A stretch of 64,000 bases of DNA from Macrostomum hystrix (lineage: Eukaryota > Platyhelminthes > Macrostomidae), in NCBI GenBank assembly GCA_950097015.1, contig CATNEN010000007.1, forward strand, positions 7,293,501-7,357,500, given 5' to 3'. Shown here in pieces: positions 56,607 through 64,000 of the stretch (positions within the stretch are counted from its first letter, which is position 1; every line of letters begins with the position of its first letter). The notes beneath the pieces were generated by a model that did no database searches, was not told the DNA's origin, and saw nothing but the letters and a program-made list of their open reading frames with translations. The position numbers and the translations under genes were made by a program.

Positions 56607-57773
56607 TTAGATGCCTTTGTTTAGACTCATCGATATGATTTTGTACACAGCGAACAGAATTCCAATGGCTAGCAGTGCCGGGATGATGATGGCGGCTGCT
56701 TGACTGCTGGCTGACAGGTAGCTGTTCACATTCTGCTTCATCACTGCCTGCACATCTGGGGTTGTAGTAGCACTTGTGACTGGCGTTGTGTTGTTGCTCA
56801 GAGTTGCTGTTACAGGTGTTGTGGTAACTATGCCAGGCGTTGATGTACCTGCGGTAGTTGTGCCAGTTGTTGATGTACTTGTGCCAGTTGTGCCAGATGT
56901 TGATGTACTTCTGCCAGTTGTGCCAGTTGTTGATGTGCTTGTGCCAGTTGTTGATGTGCTTGTGCCAGTTGTTGATGTACTTGTGCCAGTTGTGCCAGTT
57001 GTTGATGTACTTGTGCCAGTTGTGCCAGATGTTGATTTACTTGTGCCAGTTGTGCCAGTTGTTGATGTGCTTGTGCCAGTTGTGCCAGATGTTGATGTAC
57101 TTGTGCCAGTTGTGCCAGATGTTGATGTACTTGTGCCAGTTGTGCCAGTTGTTGATGTGCTTGTGCCAGTTGTTGATGTGCTTGTGCCAGATGTTGATGT
57201 ACTTGTGCCAGTTGTGCCAGTTGTTGATGTGCTTGTGCCAGTTGTGCCAGATGTTGATGTACTTGTGCCAGTTGTGCCAGTTGTTGATGTGCTTGTGCCA
57301 GTTGTGCCAGATGTTGATGTACTTGTGCCAGTTGTGCCAGTTGTGCCAGTTGTTGATGTACTTGTGCCACTTGTGCCAGATGTTGATGTACTTGTGCCAG
57401 TTGTGCCAGTTGTTGATGTACTTGTGCCAGTTGTGCCAGTTGTTGATGTGCTTGTGCCAGTTGTTGATGTACTTGTGCCAGTTGTGCCAGTTGTTGATGT
57501 ACTTGTGCCAGTTGTTGATGTGCTTGTGCCAGTTGTTGATGTACTTGTGCCAGTTGTGCCAGTTGTTGATGTACTTGTGCCAGTTGTTGATGTGCTTGTG
57601 CCAGGTGTTGATGTGCTTGTGCCCGTTGTGCCAGGTGTTGATGCATATCTATCAGGCGTTGACGGGATTGTTCTGGTTGTGGCTGATTCTGGTTCTGGTT
57701 CTGGTCGAGTCTTTGAAGGCAGCAGCAGCAGCAGCAGCAGCAGTGGTGGCAGAATTCTTAGTAGTGTGCTCAT
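56607..57773 (-). CDS. Membrane-anchored mucin-like protein
   Basis: A 388-residue single-exon frame with the plan of a small cell-surface mucin. It has a signal peptide (MSTLLRILPPLLLLLLLLPS), a short Pro/Glu-rich spacer, about 270 residues of Ser/Thr/Gly repeat (TGTSTSTTGTSTST and TTGTSTSTSG variants) that would be densely O-glycosylated, a non-repeat stretch with NNT sequons, and one membrane segment near the C-terminus (AAAIIIPALLAIGILFAVYK) with a short cytoplasmic tail. An acceptor-like CTGTTTCAG lies directly before the ATG, consistent with a 5' UTR intron or trans-splicing. A poly(A) signal lies 85 bp downstream. The repeat DNA (TTGTGCCAGTTGTTGATGTG units) is also open in other frames on both strands, but only this frame gives signal peptide, repeat and anchor in order. 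Confidence 0.75.
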   Translation of the reverse strand: MSTLLRILPPLLLLLLLLPSKTRPEPEPESATTRTIPSTPDRYASTPGTTGTSTSTPGTSTSTTGTSTSTTGTTGTSTSTTGTSTSTTGTSTSTTGTTGTSTSTTGTSTSTTGTTGTSTSTTGTTGTSTSTSGTSGTSTSTTGTTGTTGTSTSTSGTTGTSTSTTGTTGTSTSTSGTTGTSTSTTGTTGTSTSTSGTSTSTTGTSTSTTGTTGTSTSTSGTTGTSTSTSGTTGTSTSTTGTTGTSKSTSGTTGTSTSTTGTTGTSTSTTGTSTSTTGTSTSTTGTTGRSTSTSGTTGTSTSTTGTTTAGTSTPGIVTTTPVTATLSNNTTPVTSATTTPDVQAVMKQNVNSYLSASSQAAAIIIPALLAIGILFAVYKIISMSLNKGI

Positions 57774-58489
57774 GCTGAAACAGATGGCTTGAGGAGACAG
57801 ACGGAGTGTATTTGCAAGCCTTGTGAGCCGCAGCTGCCAGTTTAAATAACGAATTGATCATAGCTAATTGGGCAGAGTGTACTCATGTGAGTCCACTGAT
57901 TCGGTGTCTGAATCGTCAGTTCTGATTATTATTACAAAAGAACAGTGATTAGCTTCAGTGTGTCAGCAGAGCTGCTGGATGGTCAACTGTGAGAGATTGA
58001 GTAATGTAAGCTTTGTGTGCTGGTGGTAAACATCAACTTGCCACTCTGGGATGAGAAATCAACATGTACAAGTACTCATTGTGCAGTCTTCACTCTGTTT
58101 CTATGCACAGTTGCTATGCAAAACAATCAAGCTGTTTGGTCAATCTTGGACTAAGTAATAGTCTTTGTATTGATTTGCTGAGAGACAATGTAATGATTGT
58201 ATTAATAGAGAAAAGCGACAACAAAATAATTTGCTGCTCTATTTTAATTCTGTGGCTGACTTAGCAAGTCTTCAGTCATATTTGTGCTGATTTCGCAAAA
58301 GTAAGACATATATTTAGCGAAATAATACGCAGTGTTCTACTATTAGTAGTATTTACAGAATAACTTTCGCAAATTTACTGGTACCGCAGGGATAACGCAA
58401 CAAAGCAAAGGTTTGGAGCAAATTTGGATATGATAATCAAGGACGCCACACTCATCTACAGGCGAAGCAGTAGAGGAGTGTGTAGCAGT
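57774..58489. other. Intergenic between mucin and Hox genes
   Basis: Mucin upstream region and distal Hox 3' flank. No further feature was seen. Confidence 0.4.
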
Positions 58490-58935
58490 ACAGACTAACC
58501 GATGGAGTGACAAGACTACCCGATGGAGTGACAAGACTACCCGATGGAGTGACAAGACCACCCGATGGAGTGAAAAGACTAACCGATTAAGTGACAAGAT
58601 GACCCGATTGAGTGACAAGATGACCCGATTGAGTGACAAGACTACCCGATAGAGTGACAAGACCACCCGATGGAGTGACAAGATGACCCGATTGAGTGAC
58701 AAGACTACCCGATGGAGTGACAAGACTAACCGATGGAGTGACAAGACAACCCAAAAGAGTGACAAGACTACCCGATGGAGTGACAAGATGACCCGATTGA
58801 GTGACAAGATTACCCGATTGAGTGACAAGATTACCCGATGGAGTGACAAGACTACCCGATGGAGTGACAAGACTACCCGATGGAGTGACACGACCACCCG
58901 ATGGAGTGACACGACCACCCGATGGAGTGACAATA
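58490..58935. repeat. 21-bp minisatellite downstream of the Hox gene
   Basis: About 21 copies of TACCCGATGGAGTGACAAGA + C with GATTGAG, ATGACCC and CACGACC variants. It starts 58 bp past the Hox stop codon, so it probably lies in the 3' UTR. A repeat-coded open frame crosses it. Confidence 0.95.
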
Positions 58936-58992
58936 CCAATAATGAAATTAAGAACTACGATACATGTATGGCAGACATCCAGCCTGTAATTC

Positions 58993-61624
58993 TCAGCCTA
59001 TTTTCGTTTGCCTGCCGCCGCGTCTTGTCTGAGCTGCTCGCCTTGGCTCGACGACTCCAAAGCGATCAGCATCTTCTTCTTCCTCGGCTCCGTCGTCCTC
59101 TTCGTCGTCCTCCAGCTTGCCGGCCGAGGACAAGTTAATGACGCGAATCTGCTGCTTTTCCTTCTTCAGCTTCATCCGGCGATTCTGGAACCAGATTTTC
59201 ACCTGGCGCTCGGACAGGCCCAGCTGGTTGGAAATCTCAATTCGGCGCCGCCTGTTCAAATAATTGTTGAACTTGAACTCCTTCTCCAGCTCCAGCGTCT
59301 GCTGCCGCGTGTACGTCTGACGGCCGCGCCTGCGGTGCACGGAGTTCGGGCCTGGAGCATCCGCGACAGCAGGGGAGGTCAGTGATGTGATTTTACTGTT
59401 TTTGACATTATTTTAGATTGTAATGAACTGAGGCCCTGAATGTCCGAGTTTGGAGTAATGAACTGAGGCCCTGAAATGAATCTGAGGCCCTGAAGGTCTG
59501 GGATTGGAGTAGTGAACTGAGGCCCTGAAGGTCTGGGATTGGAGTAGTGAACTGAGGCCCTGAAGGTCTGGGATTGGAGTAATAAAATGGGGCCCTGAAG
59601 GCCTGGGATCATGCACAAAACTGTCCGAGTGACAAAAGTTTGCCTTCTTAGCCCCAAAGGAGTTTATTGGCTTTGCTATTTTGAACTAGAAACAGGGACA
59701 CAGCCAGACTGCTGTGCTGTCCGCATTTTAATGCGAAGACAACAAGACTCGAGACACCCACCCTCGGCCCTGAGTTCTGCATGGGTGGCACACTTACCCG
59801 ACAGCAACTGCATGGGGCTGGCACAGTACCGCGGGAACTTCATTAAGGCGGAATGAAATTAGCGCACGTTGAGAGCAGTGCGGCAAAACTATAGGGTACC
59901 GATCTCATTTCTCTAAGTAATAAGTTATGAGTGTACAGGCATACAGTCACATTATACACGGCACAATAGTCATACGTATAGTAACAGATCTGGTTCACAA
60001 GCAGCAGGTGATTCTAGCATCTAGCATCAGATCTAGCTCAGATCCTGATATTTCAAGTCGATCTAGCATCAGATCTAGCTCAGATCCTGATATTTCAAGT
60101 CGATCTAGCATCAGATCTAGCTCAGATCCTGATATTTCAAGTCGATCTAGCTCAGATCCTGATATTTCAGGTTTGATCTAGCATCAGATCTAGCTCAGAT
60201 CCTGATATTTCAGGTTTGATCTAGCATCAGATCTAGCTCAGATCCTGATATTTCAGGTTTGATCTAGCATCAGATCTAGCTCAGATCCTGATATTTCAAG
60301 TCGATCTAGCAGTACTATTTACACGCGCGGAATGAAGAATGGTAATCAGGGGGAAAGGCGGAAGAGGGACCTGGTGTTAATAGCGGTGAATAAAGGTGAG
60401 AATTGGAGAGATTTCACGTGATTTATGCCGGAAAGAATGACCACCGAGCCGCCCGGACCATCTGTCCCGGACCTCTGCAGTCCTTGCTGCAATGGGGTTG
60501 GGTGACTGCAGACAATTTCGCTTCACTGGTCCCTGACAAATGCTCCCCGACTGTTGAAATGCTGGTCGCAAGCTGAATTGACTGAGAAAAGTGATTTTAA
60601 CACTTTAGGGCACAAATGCGAATTAGGAAATTCGTTGATTAATTGATTTCTTTATTCTGCAGAGGGATTTCCAGGACAGGATAGGAAAAGCTGAAGGTTG
60701 AAAGCAAATAAAAACAAAGATAACTAACTTGAACAATTTGAACAGAAATCACTGCTCAAACTGCTAGCACTCTCTGCTGAACTTTGAGTACAGCAAAATG
60801 CTGTACCCGTTTTGCAGCTAGGTGAACTGACATTGTTGGCGGATAATCGAACCCCCGACCTCTCGGTAGGATACACAAGCTACCAAGAATTTGAGCACTG
60901 CTCTGCACTCACCAATAACAGTCATCCAAGGCCACAGCTTGGCGGTGTCAATTGATCGGCCTGTCTCGTCGACCGCAGCCGCTGCGGCTGCAGCAACAGC
61001 GGCGGCAGCGGCGGCGGCGTCTGCGGCGGCTTCTTCTTCGTCATTTTCGCCATCGTCCTCGTTGTCAATGTCGACATCGTAGTTTCCGTCGACGTCGGCG
61101 GCGGCCGCGGCTACGGCGGCCACAGCAGTCAGGCCACCGCGAACCCGATGCTGCAAGCTGCGCACCGCGGCGTCCATCTGCAGCAGCTCCGAGCTTGTCG
61201 CCGATCCCGGCGTCGTGCAGACGCCGCCGCCTGCGCTGAAGTAGCTGGCTGCAACCGCGGCACCGGCTGCGACCGCAGCTGCGGCGGCTGACTGGGCCGA
61301 TGAGAACCGCTCGCTCCAGGGATCCATGTGACGGCGCCGGTACAAATCCAGGTCCGAGTACTGCTGCTGCTGCATCCGCTGCTGCTGCTGTTGATGATGA
61401 TGATGATGATGATGGTGATGCTCGTGCAGATGATCATGGGACAGCTGATGAGTCGGGTGATGCTGCTCAAGCTGATAGTTGGTCAGGGGATGATAGGACA
61501 GACCCTCCGGCTGGTGCGGCGGAGTGACTGTGGCGGCGGCCACCGCTGCAGCTGCGCTGAACGCCTCCGGCTCGACTGCGGCCGTGGCGTCTTGTAGCAC
61601 GCCGCCCAGGCTGAAGTAGTTCAT
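58993..61624 (-). CDS. Central-class Hox protein (Lox2/Lox4, Ubx/abd-A type)
   Basis: A homeodomain transcription factor of 356 residues in two exons: 61624-60913 and 59351-58993, joined in phase 1 (G + GC). The N-terminus MNYFSLGG recalls the MNSYF start of Ubx/abd-A-type proteins. Exon 1 has His, Gln, Ala and Asp/Glu tracts and ends with the hexapeptide WPWM (residues 231-234), the contact for PBC cofactors. The homeodomain (about 244-303) starts [20 protein letters not shown] and has the WFQNRRMK helix with Gln50, as in Antp-class proteins. The sequence just after it, [10 protein letters not shown], aligns with the UbdA peptide (KEIQAIKELN) that marks Ubx/abd-A and spiralian Lox2/Lox4. The C-terminus is acidic. 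Whether Lox2 or Lox4 needs a tree. Confidence 0.85.
59425..59605. repeat. 34-bp minisatellite in Hox intron
   Basis: About five units of GGCCCTGAAGGTCTGGGATT plus GGAGTAGTGAACTGA, some partial, near the acceptor of exon 2. Confidence 0.9.
60018..60308. repeat. 39/40-bp minisatellite in Hox intron
   Basis: About seven units of GATCTAGCATCAGATCTAGC plus TCAGATCCTGATATTTCAA(G/GT). One unit has lost a GATCTAGCATCA segment (60133). Confidence 0.9.
60835..60905 (-). mobile_element. tRNA-like SINE relic in Hox intron
   Basis: On the minus strand GGTCGGGGGTTCGATTATCC has a strong B box and GCTCAAATTCTTGGTAGC a weak A box, spaced as in a tRNA. It begins just after the Hox exon 1 donor (60912). The arms do not form a clean cloverleaf, so a SINE head or tRNA fossil is more likely than a tRNA gene. 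Confidence 0.4.
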
Positions 61625-62989
61625 GCTGGCAGGCTGGAGTGCTCACTGTGCTCAACTTCAACTTCAAATTCAACTTCAGACTGAGAGCCGGAGTTAAGAG
61701 CTGGCTGAGATCTTGGTAACGCAGGAATTCAGATGATTTAGGCCTGCATGGGTGGCCCTGGGGTGGCTGCTGGGGCAGAGCGAGCAGCGGCCGCTCAGCC
61801 AATGGGAGCGGGGCGCGCGATTGAGACGCTCGATGCGCGGTTTGAGCGAATTGTCGATCCCCAAACAGAAACAACATGGGCTGCTGTCCCGCGTGTGCTT
61901 TTTATCCCAGTAACTGCATGCAATTTTACTAGTTCCATTGCTTTGTTTCAGATAGATGTTTTAACAGTAGAAATACCACTATTTTCTCCCCTGTGGACAG
62001 ACCTCGGGATATTTCAAATACCCGCTGCCTGCTTCACGACAGCTCCCAAACCGAATGACCGATTTTCGTGAAAGTCCACCATCTGAATCTAAATTTTCCA
62101 CACTGCACGATGAACTGATATAGAACCTATTAGGCGAATGCCATTAGCAAGCCAGGCGAACTCTACTGTAGAAACTCGCAAAAGACGATCATCCAGTAAG
62201 ATAGTTTGAAATTCATTTGCTAGAAATTATCAAATGATTCACCGTGCAGTTTGTAACAAGAATACGTGAGCTTCACACAAGCAATAAAACAACATGTTTG
62301 ACTAAACTGAATTGATTAACATGGCCTTGCTTTCTTTGTTGAAGCCATTGTCTTTGCCAGGCTTCGGGTTAACGCAGACCATAAATCAGTCTGGTCTGTC
62401 CCTGCTCAAAGTGATCTCAAGCCCCTGAGATCCTTATCAGGCAGTCGAGGAGTGGGGATAGACTCGCCTCAGGCGGGTCGCAGCTCGCACAGTTGCAGTT
62501 GGGGGTTTTGCTTGGCTGGGCAGCATTTGACATGCGGGGCATAAATATTTGACTCTCACCCGGATGGGAGGGATAGGGGAGGGGGCGGGGAGAGCAGGCC
62601 GCAAACACAATAAATTACTCGGCGGCCAAAGCCTCATCGACTCGGCTATACTCAGAGGATCTCTCTTTCTTCTGATTCTCTCTGCTTTCTCGGAGGCTGT
62701 GGGTGGCCTCCTTATCAGTGGAGCCGGCGCGGGCATGTATACGACCCCCACACCCAGCGCCAGGGTGAAAATGCTGTAAATCAGGGAATTTTCGTCGAAT
62801 TTAGACTATGCTAGTGTTGGAACTTAATCAGACTTCTGCTTTCCGCTGCCTTGGGTTCCCGGGTTGACCATCCCGAGTGCTCAAAGATGAGGAGCTTAGG
62901 CTGCCGTTGCATGTTGAGTTTAAACCATGGAACAATCACAGTTGCTTCTTGTGGATTGGGGATCGGGAGAGGCGTTTTTGTATTGTAGA
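61625..62989. other. Hox upstream region
   Basis: Presumed promoter and upstream DNA of the minus-strand Hox gene. It includes a GC-rich block around 61740-61860. No coding exon was recognised. Confidence 0.4.
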
Positions 62990-63355
62990 AGTTAAGATAT
63001 TTGGGAAGATTAGGGATTTGGGAAGTTTTGGGGTTTGGGAAGTTTAGGAATTTGGGAAGTTTAGGGATTTGGGAAGTTTTGGGATTTGAGAGTTTTAGGA
63101 CCTTGGAAAGTTTAGGACTTTTCGAAGTTAAGGACATTGGGGAGTTTAGGAATTTCGGAAGTTTAGGGATTTGAGAAGTTTAGGAATTTGGGGAAGTTTA
63201 GGAATTTGGCAAGTTTAGGAATTTGGGGAAGTTTAGGGATTTGGGAAGTTTTGGGATTTGAGAGTTTTAGGACCTTGGAAAGTTTAGGACTTTTCGAAGT
63301 TAAGGACATTGGGGAGTTTAGGAATTTCGGAAGTTTAGGGATTTGAGAAGTTTAG
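62990..63355. repeat. 17-bp minisatellite with higher-order duplication
   Basis: Units of GAAGTTTAGGGATTTGG with many variants. A block of about 110 bp at 63071 is repeated at 63243 (172-bp offset), including the distinctive GAGAGTTTTAGGACCTTGG. Confidence 0.92.
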
Positions 63356-63359
63356 GAAG

Positions 63360-64000
63360 CTTAGGAAATGTGCTGAAGTTGTGGCTTTAGTTTCAGCAGC
63401 AGGTAATTACAGAGTAAAAAGCTCTATTTGACTCCAGTGTTCAAGAACAACATTTAAAAGCTAGAAAAGTGAAATAAAAGCGATTGCCAAAATAATTTCG
63501 AAGTCGCACACCGTAGTTTTTGGGGGCCGACTGAATTTCTAATTAAGTTAGTGAGCTCAGCTCTGTGCTACATTAGGCTATCTTGAGTCCACTGGAATCG
63601 CACTTCTAAGTGCATGCGATGAGCGTTGAAGACGATTAACTAAGAATTAATGAGCATTCGAAATGAGCCGAATTTGCGACAAAACAAAAAACTGCATTTC
63701 ATATGCGCGCGCAGGCGTCTCTGATTCTGGCTCAGCCAGCCAGTCGTGCTGCTTGATTGTAATAAATTATGCTAATTTTCTGTGAATGAAAGTTGGATGC
63801 TCGTCTTTGAGTTCGACTGCATCTTTTGGTGAGCTTGGAGACCGCTGAACATTGGGTGGACCAGGCACTTTCAGGCATGGATAAAGGCACTTTCTAAAAA
63901 CTTTTGTAAATACAGTCCAAGATATAAAAAAATATGTTATTTATTCGATTTTTAAATGCATATCTCCGTTAATTCTATAGGTCTTCACTTCAACCTCATT
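63360..64000. other. Right-end region, no gene seen
   Basis: No open frame, repeat or RNA gene was recognised up to the window edge. Confidence 0.4.

Noticed and set aside
56776-57792. Plus-strand frames of 338 and 306 codons opposite the mucin gene
   Set aside because: Shadows of the repeat. They lack signal peptide and anchor, and the minus frame has both plus a poly(A) signal.
58343-58939. 198-codon minus frame with 7-residue repeat
   Set aside because: Translation of the 21-bp minisatellite downstream of the Hox gene.

Overview
This is eukaryotic, spliced metazoan DNA. The best guess is a spiralian (lophotrochozoan) invertebrate, possibly a flatworm; the species is inferred, not proven. 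The reasons are a central-class Hox gene whose homeodomain is followed by a Lox2/Lox4 (Ubx/abd-A type) peptide, introns with GT..AG borders whose phases match across reconstructed genes, tRNA-derived SINEs, RNase H-bearing non-LTR retrotransposons, and minisatellites that differ from intron to intron.

Layout. 1-7.16 kb: the first coding exon of a vesicular monoamine transporter on the minus strand (6997-7162), whose intron runs off the left edge and holds two large satellite arrays. 7.2-14.8 kb: non-coding DNA with SINEs, a single-exon hypothetical gene (10245-11066, minus) and an AT-rich stretch rich in fold-back palindromes (11.4-13 kb). 14.8-22.7 kb: a plus-strand synaptotagmin-like (Slp/bitesize) gene with tandem C2 domains in eight exons. 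23.9-25.7 kb: the two-exon TRAP-gamma gene (SSR3), minus strand. 26.0-30.7 kb: a degenerate 5'-truncated LINE next to Ty3/gypsy fragments lying in both orientations. 31.3-33.2 kb: a two-exon SLC22-type organic ion transporter, minus. 33.4-42.1 kb: SINEs, transposase fossils and a second LINE with open ORF1 and ORF2, tandem 5' monomers and a missing 3' end. 44-44.9 kb: a MULE transposase fossil. 46.7-47.2 kb: a very acidic prothymosin-like protein. 49.6-55.4 kb: a four-exon OATP (SLCO) transporter, minus. 56.6-57.8 kb: a membrane-anchored mucin-like gene, minus. 59.0-61.6 kb: a two-exon Hox gene, minus, with WPWM hexapeptide and homeodomain.

The genes do not form an operon or an obvious pathway. 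Three are membrane transporters (VMAT, SLC22, OATP), one serves membrane traffic (Slp), one the ER translocon (TRAP-gamma), one the cell surface (mucin) and one body patterning (Hox). The most notable non-genic signals are a ~17-bp motif present four times on the same strand, minisatellites placed near intron 5' ends (one apparently built from its own splice donor), SINE tails that match the 3' end of the local LINE, and nested palindromes sharing a TCTATGG-type end.
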